Source: Hahella sp. HNIBRBA332 (GTDB lineage: Bacteria; Pseudomonadota; Gammaproteobacteria; Pseudomonadales; Oleiphilaceae). From it: a stretch of 64,000 nt of DNA. The notes below the pieces were generated by a model. That model searched no databases and had not been told where the DNA came from. It worked only from the letters and a program-made list of their open reading frames with translations. The stretch lies in assembly GCF_030719035.1 (NCBI RefSeq), contig NZ_CP132203.1, forward strand, positions 744,001 to 808,000, given 5' to 3'. Positions 1-7,172 of this stretch are shown here, piece after piece. The first letter of the stretch is position 1. Each line of letters begins with the position of its first letter. The position numbers and the translations under genes are program-made.

Positions 1-398
1 TGATCAAGGAAGAGCTGGGCTGGCGGACGGACGAGGTGGAAAGCGCGCCGATAGCGGTGAACACCACTTGCGAAAAAATTGAATGTTTTATGCAAGGAAC
101 CCGCGACTACATCAAGTATTTGAAGCGCGGTTATAGCCGCATCACGCAAATAAACGCCATGAAACTTCGCCGCGGCCGCATTTCTCTGGAAGAGGCGGAG
201 CGATTGAATGAACTGGATGGACGTCGACCGGAGTCTCTGGATATTTTCCTGGGGTATGTGGGGCTGACCGAGCAGGAGTTCAATGAAATCGTGTCAGGAA
301 TGGTCATACCACCTTTCGAGCCTGACTTTGATCATCCTGTCCGCGGCGAACCGCTTTGGGACGCCATTAAATGGTACCGTGAGGATGAGCCGGGATGA
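1..398 (+). CDS. N-acetyl sugar amidotransferase, C-terminal fragment
   Basis: The reading frame is open from base 3, so the gene begins upstream of the window and only about 131 C-terminal residues are visible. A GTG at 36 is an internal codon, not a start. The segment with DYIKYLKRGY, RGRISLEEAERL and YVGLTEQEF matches my memory of the end of the WbpG/PseA-type N-acetyl sugar amidotransferase family. These enzymes use ammonia to convert an acetamido group of a sugar precursor to an acetamidino group. The stop overlaps the hisH start (ATGA at 395-398), which implies translational coupling. The following HisH and HisF paralogues are the usual ammonia-supplying partners. The N-terminal PP-loop ATPase part is outside the window, so the call rests on the tail and the neighbours. 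Confidence 0.8.
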   Translation, partial: IKEELGWRTDEVESAPIAVNTTCEKIECFMQGTRDYIKYLKRGYSRITQINAMKLRRGRISLEEAERLNELDGRRPESLDIFLGYVGLTEQEFNEIVSGMVIPPFEPDFDHPVRGEPLWDAIKWYREDEPG

Positions 399-1009
399 AT
401 ATCGGCGTATTGAATTATGGCATGGGCAATATCAAGTCAGTACTCAACGCCATTGACGCCGTGGGTTACGATGCTCACGTTGTGGCAGCGCCTGAACAGC
501 TCGCCGAACTGACGCACCTGATCATTCCTGGCGTTGGCGCTTTTGGTAACGCCATGGCCAATCTGGCTTCGGCGGCCTTACTGGAGGCGATCCATGACCA
601 CGTTCAGCAAGGGCGTCCGTTGATGGGCGTCTGTCTTGGCATGCAATTGTTGGCGACGCAAGGCGAAGAGGGCGGCGTGAACGCCGGCCTTGATCTGATA
701 CCCGGCGTGGTGCGCCATCTGGAAGTCGACGCTCCGGTTCCGCACGTTGGATGGAATTCACTGATTCACCATCAGGAACACCCCATCTTTCAAGGGGTGA
801 AAAAGCACGTAGACTTCTATTTCGTGCATTCTTATTACTTCGCTGCGCAAGATCGCCGCCATGTGATCGCGGAAACTGAGTATGGCGCGTCATTCCCCGT
901 CGTGGTCGGGCGGGATAATATTGTCGGTGTGCAGTTTCACCCTGAAAAGAGCCAGGATAACGGTTTGAAAATTTTAGAAAATTTTTGTGAGTGGGACGGA
1001 CAATGCTGA
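395..1009 (+). CDS. hisH: HisH-type glutamine amidotransferase (surface-sugar paralogue)
   Basis: A class I glutamine amidotransferase of 204 residues, the normal HisH length. The nucleophile elbow GVCLGMQLL places the catalytic Cys at residue 80, and the FHPEKSQ motif supplies His182 and Glu184, so the glutaminase triad is intact. It should release ammonia from glutamine and pass it to the HisF partner. Two facts argue against a histidine role: no other his genes are present, and the gene sits between an N-acetyl sugar amidotransferase and a HisF copy lacking a cyclase Asp. The start is fixed by the 4-base overlap with the upstream gene. The end overlaps hisF by 7 bases. It could be called a WbpY/HisH2-type protein; the exact sugar product is unknown. 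Confidence 0.9.
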   Translation: MNIGVLNYGMGNIKSVLNAIDAVGYDAHVVAAPEQLAELTHLIIPGVGAFGNAMANLASAALLEAIHDHVQQGRPLMGVCLGMQLLATQGEEGGVNAGLDLIPGVVRHLEVDAPVPHVGWNSLIHHQEHPIFQGVKKHVDFYFVHSYYFAAQDRRHVIAETEYGASFPVVVGRDNIVGVQFHPEKSQDNGLKILENFCEWDGQC

Positions 1010-1770
1010 AAAAGCGCATTATTCCCATGCTGCTGCTGAGTCAGGGGCGCATGGTGAAGGGGAAGCAGTTTTCCGCTTTTCGGGACACCGGCGATCCGGT
1101 TTCCGCCGCTCGCATATATAACGCTCAGTTTGCGGATGAACTGGTGTTTCTGGATGTCGACGCCAACCGCCAGGGAAGCGACTTTGAGCAATTGCTGAGT
1201 CTCATCGATAAAGTGTCCTCCGAATGTTTTATGCCGCTGAGCGTCGGCGGCGGTGTGAACTCAGTGGAGCACGTGCGCCGCCTGGTGCAGTCCGGCGCCG
1301 ATAAAGTCGTTATCACGACAGCCGCGTTAGAAAATCCGGGTTTGATTAACGATGCGTCGGCTATTTTTGGCCGCCAATGTATTGTCGTCGGCCTGGATGT
1401 GAAACGTGAAGGTGACGCATACCGTTTATATTCTCATTGTGGGCGTTACAAAACTGAGCGTGAACTGGAAGAGTTTATTCGTGATATGACTCAGCGCGGC
1501 GCTGGTGAGTTTATCGTCAATGCGATTGATCGCGACGGCATGATGCAGGGATATGATCTGGAGATGATCAAGTGCGCCAAAGCGGTTACCGAGCGGCCTG
1601 TTCTTGCCGCTGGCGGCGCCGGCACGTTCGCGCATCTTGCCGCGGCCTTTCAGGAAGCGGACGCGGACGCCGTGGTGTGCGCGAGTATATTCCACTTTGG
1701 CGACAACAACCCCATTCGCGCCAGATCACACTTGTTGAACGCTGGCGTTCCTATGAAGCTCATCAAATAA
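1003..1770 (+). CDS. hisF: HisF-type (beta/alpha)8 barrel lacking the first catalytic Asp
   Basis: A 255-residue HisF homologue. I chose ATG 1003, because it begins MLKKRIIP exactly like the family; the in-frame GTG at 991 lies inside hisH and would add four unrelated residues. The phosphate-binding VGGG near residue 81, the GLDVKR Asp at 132 and the AAGGAG motif are present. The first catalytic Asp (Asp11 of Thermotoga HisF, in CLDVKDGR) is Leu11 here (IIPMLLLSQGR). The same loss is known to me from the HisF2 proteins of O-antigen clusters. The protein therefore probably forms an ammonia channel with HisH for the sugar amidotransferase and does not act as imidazole-glycerol-phosphate cyclase. 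Confidence 0.9.
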   Translation: MLKKRIIPMLLLSQGRMVKGKQFSAFRDTGDPVSAARIYNAQFADELVFLDVDANRQGSDFEQLLSLIDKVSSECFMPLSVGGGVNSVEHVRRLVQSGADKVVITTAALENPGLINDASAIFGRQCIVVGLDVKREGDAYRLYSHCGRYKTERELEEFIRDMTQRGAGEFIVNAIDRDGMMQGYDLEMIKCAKAVTERPVLAAGGAGTFAHLAAAFQEADADAVVCASIFHFGDNNPIRARSHLLNAGVPMKLIK

Positions 1771-1772
1771 CC

Positions 1773-2426
1773 ATGCAGCTATCTTTAGCCCCTGAGCGTT
1801 TGGCTCATTATGTCAGTCAGCAGCTTGGTCATTTTTTCCCGGATGGCCGCAGTGTAGAGGCGGCGCTGTCGCAGTCTTTACCTGAAGCGTTGAAGCGACT
1901 GGAGTTCTGCTTTTCCCATATTCGTCTGAAATACTATGTCGAAAATGACGAGGCCGTGTTTAACCATCTCCACGGCGATCATTACGCTACCTTTTTGTAT
2001 TTTCTCGCTAACCAGGCCTACCGTGACAGTCAGGTGACGCTGGCGGAAAAGGCGTTTCTTCTTAATAAAGCCTTACACGGGGTAGACGCTTTCTATGGCG
2101 TGGAGCTGCCGCGTATCTTCCTGTTGGTGCATCCGCTTGGAACGGTGTTGGGCTCAGCTTCTTACAGCGATTATCTGACGGTGTATCAGGGCGTGACCAT
2201 TGGCTCCACCTATCGCGGCGACTACCCAACGATTGGAGAGGGCGCCGTGTTCTGTTCCGGCTCCAAGTTGATTGGTAACTGCCGCGTCGGCGCTAATGTT
2301 ACATTCGCCGCCGAAGCGTTCGTGCAAGGCATCGATACGCCGGATAGCAGTCTGGTCGTGGGGAAATTTCCTGACTGCCGGATGTTGCCTAACAAGCTGG
2401 ATAATCGACGGGTCAAGTTTGGTTGA
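1773..2426 (+). CDS. Serine acetyltransferase-like hexapeptide-repeat acetyltransferase
   Basis: A 217-residue protein starting at ATG 1773, two bases after the hisF stop, so it is co-transcribed. The N-terminal half is helical. The C-terminal half (from about residue 125) shows left-handed beta-helix hexapeptide repeats such as VTIGSTYRGDYPTIGEGAVFCSGSKLIG, quoted here only for its [LIV]-G-x4 spacing. The layout resembles CysE (serine O-acetyltransferase), but genes of this shape in glycan clusters often acetylate amino sugars. Given the amidotransferase-HisH-HisF neighbours, a sugar N- or O-acetyltransferase acting on the same surface glycan is my inference. An extended reading frame upstream to 1572 overlaps hisF and is not real. 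Confidence 0.75.
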   Translation: MQLSLAPERLAHYVSQQLGHFFPDGRSVEAALSQSLPEALKRLEFCFSHIRLKYYVENDEAVFNHLHGDHYATFLYFLANQAYRDSQVTLAEKAFLLNKALHGVDAFYGVELPRIFLLVHPLGTVLGSASYSDYLTVYQGVTIGSTYRGDYPTIGEGAVFCSGSKLIGNCRVGANVTFAAEAFVQGIDTPDSSLVVGKFPDCRMLPNKLDNRRVKFG

Positions 2427-2472
2427 GAAGTGAGTTTGATGTTGGCGGGATGCAAGGGAAGGCGCATGAGGC

Positions 2473-2510
2473 AAAAAAAAGCGGCGGGCTGTTCAGCCCG
2501 CCGATAGTGG
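2473..2510 (-). terminator. Rho-independent terminator of the TPR gene
   Basis: An 8-bp perfect stem (2483-2490 with 2495-2502) with loop GTTC. The run of eight A on the plus strand at 2473-2480 becomes the U-tract for minus-strand transcripts, immediately after the stop of the TPR gene at 2514. It may also slow plus-strand transcripts from the glycan operon, since CTTTT follows at 2510. Confidence 0.75.
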
Positions 2511-2513
2511 CTT

Positions 2514-4514
2514 TTACCTTTTCACAAAATACAGCTTGAGATCGTGGCCAATAACTTTGCCGATATCAGCCCCGAATACTTCGGTCTGCAGTTGTTTCAA
2601 TATTGGGCCTGAGGGTTGCACTTTATCGTCCCGGTCTTTGACTTGCGCCAGCTTCCAGTCCACCTCATTGCTGAGATAAGTCAGCACTGACTGAATCTGC
2701 GCGCGGTCTTCACCGGCGAACCAGGTGCTGCGGCACCCTGTCAGGTTGTAAAAGTGCGGATGGCTGAGTAATGGCGCCCAGGCGGGATCATCTGCATTTT
2801 CGATGATGGCGCAGCGCAGCAAGCGGATATCATTGGAGCGACGCGTCAGCCGATAGTGCTCAATAATACTTTGAGCCTTATCCGTTACCTGGGTTAACTC
2901 GCTGTCGCCAGTTGAAACCTGTACGACGCCGCCCTTGCACACCATTCTTTTGATGCTCTCGATCAGGTTAAACTCCGCCTCGCTCAGTGAGGGAAACTTC
3001 TCAATCTTCAAGAAGTGAATCGTGGACCCGTCGTCAATAAAGCGTTGAGCGATGGAGTAGGGCCAGAACACGATATTTTCCAGATCGTACTGCTCCGCTT
3101 TGCGGGCGCCAAAAGCGAGGTTCGCCAGATTTTCGTCGACGGCGATAACATCCACGTCATCAAAGTAGCGGGCGAACTCCACTGCACGCTGTGACGACTC
3201 GGCGCCGAGAATCATGGCGCACAGGCGTTCGGGTAACTGTTGCGCCCGTGCGCCTAATACGCTTTCCAATTGTTTGCGCAACGATTGCTCGCTGAAGAAC
3301 TCTATGTTGCGCCACACTGGGCAGGCCATAGCGACTTCCGCGGCGTCTTCCAGCAGCTCCAGTTGTTTTTCCTGAAACCCTTGTTTGTAACCTTCGTCTT
3401 CCATTGGCAAGTAGAAGCTGGCCTCCATCAGCGTTTGCATTGCGTCTGGCCAGTCGTTCAGGGAGAAAGCCGACAAGTAGCGCGAATAGGCTTGCGGGAA
3501 GAGAGTAACGTACATGGCGGCGATGATAAGAGCGCCGGCGATATCCGTCACGCTGTTTTCCGTTGTGCAGGAGAGTAGAATTTTTCTGTTTAAGTCGCTG
3601 ATTTGATAGGTTTCGTCTTCGGTGGCATAGAGGGCTCCGCCGGTCGCGACATTATAGACGCCAATGGCGATGGCCAGCTCCTGCAGTCCTTCGCGTAATT
3701 CACCGGAGGCCATCACTTCTTCAAGGATGGCTTTGCGTATCAAGGTGATGAACTGCTCCACATCTGCATTGGGCATGACAGTTCTGGTCAGCGCCAACAG
3801 CAGTAATGGGTCCTGGGCGGCGTCATTGATATCAATGCACACGTCAGGGTTGCGCAGATCGTATTTCAACGTCAGCGCCTGAGCGGTAAGGCGAGCCAGA
3901 TTCTGATGAGGCAGATCCTCTTGCTGCAACAGATCGATCAAGTCGCGCTCGATAACTTCGGAGCGTCGCTCTACCTGCAGATGGGCGCAGCACTTGATCA
4001 TGCCTGCGTACAGAGTGGGCCACTTCAGACCGTATTCCAGTAAGCGCCTGTAGTGCATATAGGCAATGTCGTAATTGCCCATTGCGGCCTGACAGTGCGC
4101 GATTCCCAGAAAGGCCGCAGCGTAGCTTTTATCTTGCTGCAGCGCCTGCTGGAAATATTGCTCCGCCTGGGCGGGCTGATTTTCCATCAGGTTCAGATAG
4201 CCAAGGTTGGCGATCAGTTGCGGCGCGTTACGGTCTTGGGCCAACGCTTGGTTGAAGAACCGGCGCGCTTCATTAAGCCGTCCTTCATCCAGTTCTATTC
4301 GTCCCAGCAGGCCCAGCGCCGAGGCTTGCCCTGGTTCCAGCGCCAGTGCTTGCTCTATCAACGTTTTGGCGGCGCTTCTGTCCTCACTGCGCTGTTGATG
4401 CGACGCCCCTGGGCGATTGGAAGCGCGGTATATCTCGTTCGCCTCTATCAGTAGATGGGCGGCTTCAACACGGGTGGATTGAAGTTTTTCGTTTGCTTGC
4501 GCTGTTGCCTGCAT
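2514..4514 (-). CDS. TPR protein with C-terminal methyltransferase-like region
   Basis: A 666-residue cytoplasmic protein with no signal peptide. Residues about 40-180 hold consecutive tetratricopeptide repeats (for example ALALEPGQASALGLLGRI, then FFNQALAQDRNAPQLIANLGYL, then YFQQALQQDKSYAAAFLGIA). The middle is helical and unassigned. From about residue 430 there is a Rossmann-like stretch (ILGAESSQRAVEFARYF, then DVIAVDENL) reminiscent of an S-adenosylmethionine methyltransferase or FkbM fold, with a weakened glycine motif. It starts 35 bases after the flagellin 1 stop with an AGAGG ribosome site and no terminator between, so it is very likely co-expressed with that flagellin. A role in flagellin glycan modification or secretion is inferred from position only. 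Confidence 0.7.
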   Translation of the reverse strand: MQATAQANEKLQSTRVEAAHLLIEANEIYRASNRPGASHQQRSEDRSAAKTLIEQALALEPGQASALGLLGRIELDEGRLNEARRFFNQALAQDRNAPQLIANLGYLNLMENQPAQAEQYFQQALQQDKSYAAAFLGIAHCQAAMGNYDIAYMHYRRLLEYGLKWPTLYAGMIKCCAHLQVERRSEVIERDLIDLLQQEDLPHQNLARLTAQALTLKYDLRNPDVCIDINDAAQDPLLLLALTRTVMPNADVEQFITLIRKAILEEVMASGELREGLQELAIAIGVYNVATGGALYATEDETYQISDLNRKILLSCTTENSVTDIAGALIIAAMYVTLFPQAYSRYLSAFSLNDWPDAMQTLMEASFYLPMEDEGYKQGFQEKQLELLEDAAEVAMACPVWRNIEFFSEQSLRKQLESVLGARAQQLPERLCAMILGAESSQRAVEFARYFDDVDVIAVDENLANLAFGARKAEQYDLENIVFWPYSIAQRFIDDGSTIHFLKIEKFPSLSEAEFNLIESIKRMVCKGGVVQVSTGDSELTQVTDKAQSIIEHYRLTRRSNDIRLLRCAIIENADDPAWAPLLSHPHFYNLTGCRSTWFAGEDRAQIQSVLTYLSNEVDWKLAQVKDRDDKVQPSGPILKQLQTEVFGADIGKVIGHDLKLYFVKR

Positions 4515-4549
4515 GGTTCTTACCTCTGCTAGCTCAATTCAATCTCTGT

Positions 4550-6601
4550 TTAGCCTTGCAGCAGCTGCAGCACCTGCTGCGGCTGTGCATTAGCCTGGGC
4601 CAGAATCGACAATCCGGCTGACTGCAATACCTGGGTTCGGGACAACTCGGCGGTCTCCGCCGCGAAGTCCGCATCGCGGATTCGCGAGTTGGCGGCGGTC
4701 AGGTTTTCTGAAGCGATCGCTTGGTTGGAGATGGTCGACTCGAAGCGATTCTGTATCGCGCCGAGATTGGCGCGCTGGAAGTTGATAGTGTTCAACGCGT
4801 TGTCCACCGCGCTGAGAGCCAGGATGGCGCCATCTACCGTGGAGATGTCGATGTTTTGCACCAATTGTCCGGTGGAGTTGGAGCCGTACGTGCCGACTTC
4901 GAACCCGCTCTTTTCTATCTGACCGGTCAGCGTATCCAATTCGATGGCGCCGGCCGAGAGCAGGGTGATGGTGCTGGCGGTAACGGTGTCTACAGTGCCC
5001 AATCCAATCAAAGATGTGGTTGTGGACGCGTTGGATATCTGAATATTCCTGCCATCGTCGGCAATCATTCTATAGCTGCTGCCGAAGGCTTCCGCTTGCA
5101 CCCCGGTCTGTCCGGACTTGTTGTTGATCGCGGTGATAACCGTTCTTTGCACATCCGCCACGGTGTCGTTAGAGCCGTAGGAGATGTTGATCTGCACGCC
5201 ATTGATCTGGAAGTTGAAGTTTTGTGCGCTGCCGGTCACCAATGCGGTGGCGTTCTGGATCGTATCGTTTACCTCCGCGACGACGCCGGTCTGGTCGCTG
5301 ACCTTATTGATGGCCACGGCTTTGGCGATGGCGCTGGAGTCAGTCTGCGTGCTGGAGGATGTGTCAAAGTTAGTTTGCGTTGGACCGATGGGAACGCCGT
5401 TGATAACCAAATCTCCGGCGGCGAATGGGTTAGCGTCCACTTGGTCGCTGATGGCTCCGCTGTTATTGCCGCTGAAAGTGCCTACCGACAAGCCCGCGTT
5501 ACCTATGTTGCCGGTTGTGGTGTCAAGCCCGATGGCGCTGCCGTCGCGGGATATGAGCGTAAAGGTGCCCGTATAGGTGATTGCTGCGGAGGCGGTGGTG
5601 TCGGACGGTGGTAAACCGAAAGCGGTGGAGTTGAGGGCGGTGCTTTGGATGACAATGTTACGGCCATCCTCCGCTGTCAGTCTGATGCCGACCGTCGGGT
5701 TACCGTCAAAGGTGGCGGTAACGCCAGTTTGTCCGGATTTTTCATTGATCGCCGCTGCGACGTTCTCGAGGTTGACCTGTGATGACAGGTTAGAGGAGAT
5801 GGTCACAGCGATCGCCACGCCGTTTATCGTCACGGACGCTGACTGGGTAGTGGCGATAAAGGTGGTGGAGCCGCTGACGTAGGTGCCGTTAATCACGGCT
5901 TCTACGCCGGTGGACTCGGTCAGTTTATTGATGGCCGCCACTTTGGCGATGGCGCTCTGGTCCTGGTTGGCGCTGGAGAACGCGTCGTCAACACCGGTGG
6001 AGGCGCCGATGGCGATGCCGTTGATCACCAGGTCGCCTGCGGCGAGGGCGGCGGATTCTGGTTCCGAGGATATGCCGTCGGTTTCCGCTGCTCCCAGTTT
6101 GTCCACGGTAGCGCCCTCAATACCGAAGGTGACCGACTCTCCTTCGTTAGCGCCGATTTGGAAGGTCACGTCTGTGAAGGTGCCGTCCAACAATTTGGTG
6201 CCGTTGAAGTTGGTTTGCTCCGATACCCGCTTGATCTCTTGAAGCAGCTGGTTGACCTCTTCATTAAGCGCTTTGCGATCCAGCCCGCTGTTAGTGGCGT
6301 TGGCGGATTGCAGCGCCAGGTCGCGAATACGCAGGAGGTTTTCGCTCATCGCGCCAAGCGCGCCTTCCGCTGTTTGCGACAGCGACACGGCGTCGCCGGC
6401 GTTGCGGATAGCGACGCTTAATCCTCGTACCTGAGAGGTAAAGCGGGTGGATATCGCCAAACCGGCTGCGTCGTCCCGCGCGCTGTTGATACGAAGACCC
6501 GATGACAGGCGCGCCAGAGCGGTCTGGTTGGCTGACTGCGAATTGTTGAGATTTCGCTGCGCGTTAATCGAGGCGATGTTGGTATTAATTATCTGAGGCA
6601 T
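4550..6601 (-). CDS. fliC: Flagellin 1, long form with duplicated hook-IN modules
   Basis: A 683-residue flagellin forming the filament, exported by the flagellar type III system, hence no signal peptide. The conserved N-terminal D0/D1 region (MPQIINTNIASINAQRNL, SSGLRINSARDDAAGLAIS) and C-terminal D1/D0 region (ENLTAANSRIRDADFAAET, ILAQANAQPQQVLQLL) are complete. The central region is unusually large and contains two homologous modules. Each opens with AAGDLVING and carries paired AIN-x-TGV flagellin IN motifs; the modules are about 207 residues apart. It is paralogous to the flagellin at 9414 but on the opposite strand. A sigma54-like promoter lies about 140 bases upstream. The TPR gene follows directly. 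Confidence 0.97.
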   Translation of the reverse strand: MPQIINTNIASINAQRNLNNSQSANQTALARLSSGLRINSARDDAAGLAISTRFTSQVRGLSVAIRNAGDAVSLSQTAEGALGAMSENLLRIRDLALQSANATNSGLDRKALNEEVNQLLQEIKRVSEQTNFNGTKLLDGTFTDVTFQIGANEGESVTFGIEGATVDKLGAAETDGISSEPESAALAAGDLVINGIAIGASTGVDDAFSSANQDQSAIAKVAAINKLTESTGVEAVINGTYVSGSTTFIATTQSASVTINGVAIAVTISSNLSSQVNLENVAAAINEKSGQTGVTATFDGNPTVGIRLTAEDGRNIVIQSTALNSTAFGLPPSDTTASAAITYTGTFTLISRDGSAIGLDTTTGNIGNAGLSVGTFSGNNSGAISDQVDANPFAAGDLVINGVPIGPTQTNFDTSSSTQTDSSAIAKAVAINKVSDQTGVVAEVNDTIQNATALVTGSAQNFNFQINGVQINISYGSNDTVADVQRTVITAINNKSGQTGVQAEAFGSSYRMIADDGRNIQISNASTTTSLIGLGTVDTVTASTITLLSAGAIELDTLTGQIEKSGFEVGTYGSNSTGQLVQNIDISTVDGAILALSAVDNALNTINFQRANLGAIQNRFESTISNQAIASENLTAANSRIRDADFAAETAELSRTQVLQSAGLSILAQANAQPQQVLQLLQG

Positions 6602-6741
6602 AACTTCCCCCTATTGCGTCTATACCAGCCGGGCCGTTTCCTTCGTAAGAGCCGCTCGGATGCGTAGCAACCGGCTACCTGACTTTGCCTGCCCCTGTAT
6701 GCGAATAAAAATTGCGCAGACAGGGACGTTTCCACTGCCTA

Positions 6742-6757
6742 TGCAAAAGCATTGCCA
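6742..6757 (-). promoter_or_regulatory. Sigma54 promoter candidate for flagellin 1
   Basis: Read on the minus strand the sequence is TGGCAATGCTTTTGCA. It has GG and GC dinucleotides separated by exactly 10 bases, as required for -24/-12 elements (consensus TGGCAC-N5-TTGC, one mismatch). It lies about 140 bases before the flagellin 1 ATG. No sigma28-like GCCGATAA element was found in this upstream region. Confidence 0.6.
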
Positions 6758-7041
6758 GAACTATTGCGAAATTTTATGTGTTTGATTTTTAATCACAAAA
6801 AAATGCGAATAAGTTTTCAAAGAAGAAGGGGCCGAGGATTTTGGCAGGAGTTTGCCAAGCAGCGGTCAAAAAGTTGCCGCTTGCCGCCAAGGGAAAAATA
6901 GAGGAGTCCACGGGGCGCTTCCTTATATAGATGGCATGGCCTTGCAAAGAAAGGCGGCGCAACCTGATGCGTCCCGTTTGCAAGCGGCTGTGGATATGGC
7001 GGCATGATAATTGCCGAGTCTAAGGTCTAAAGGAGTTAAAA

Positions 7042-7083
7042 GTGGCGAAAACAGGAGTAATGGCCAGATCACTGCTACGCTAA
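7042..7083 (+). CDS. Possible 13-codon leader peptide upstream of Maf
   Basis: A GTG codon preceded by AAGGAG (7030-7035) at 6-base spacing opens a 13-codon frame ending in TAA at 7081-7083, 89 bases before the Maf start. The ribosome site is better than that of the Maf gene itself. Nothing else supports it; chance is quite possible in 571 bases. Confidence 0.25.
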   Translation: MAKTGVMARSLLR

Positions 7084-7172
7084 CTTTGTCTGTTCACTAA
7101 AAATTTTTCGAGTGACGGAAAATTGCCGTCCCAATTTTCTCGTTCGGAAAAACTAAAAAAGAGATAGAAGCA

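Larger units (their letters stand above)
6602..7172. other. Divergent intergenic region between flagellin 1 and the Maf gene
   Basis: 571 bases without a recognised protein gene. It contains the sigma54-like promoter at 6742-6757, an AT-rich stretch around 6765-6830, and a possible 13-codon leader at 7042-7083 (listed separately). A small inverted repeat (GACGG/CCGTC at 7114-7118 and 7126-7130) lies just before the Maf gene. The short minus-strand reading frames at 6789-7005 show no family resemblance or ribosome site and are not called. Confidence 0.6.

Noticed and set aside
395..1770. Histidine biosynthesis hisH-hisF
   Set aside because: HisF lacks the first catalytic Asp, no other his genes are present, and the neighbours are sugar-modifying.
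4721..5614. 297-residue plus-strand frame inside flagellin 1
   Set aside because: Antisense shadow of a GC-rich repetitive coding region; no ribosome site, no family resemblance.
6925..6940. A second sigma54-like site (TGGCATGGCCTTGC) before the Maf gene
   Set aside because: The GG and GC dinucleotides are 9 bases apart; sigma54 requires 10. The sequence is also partly palindromic by chance.
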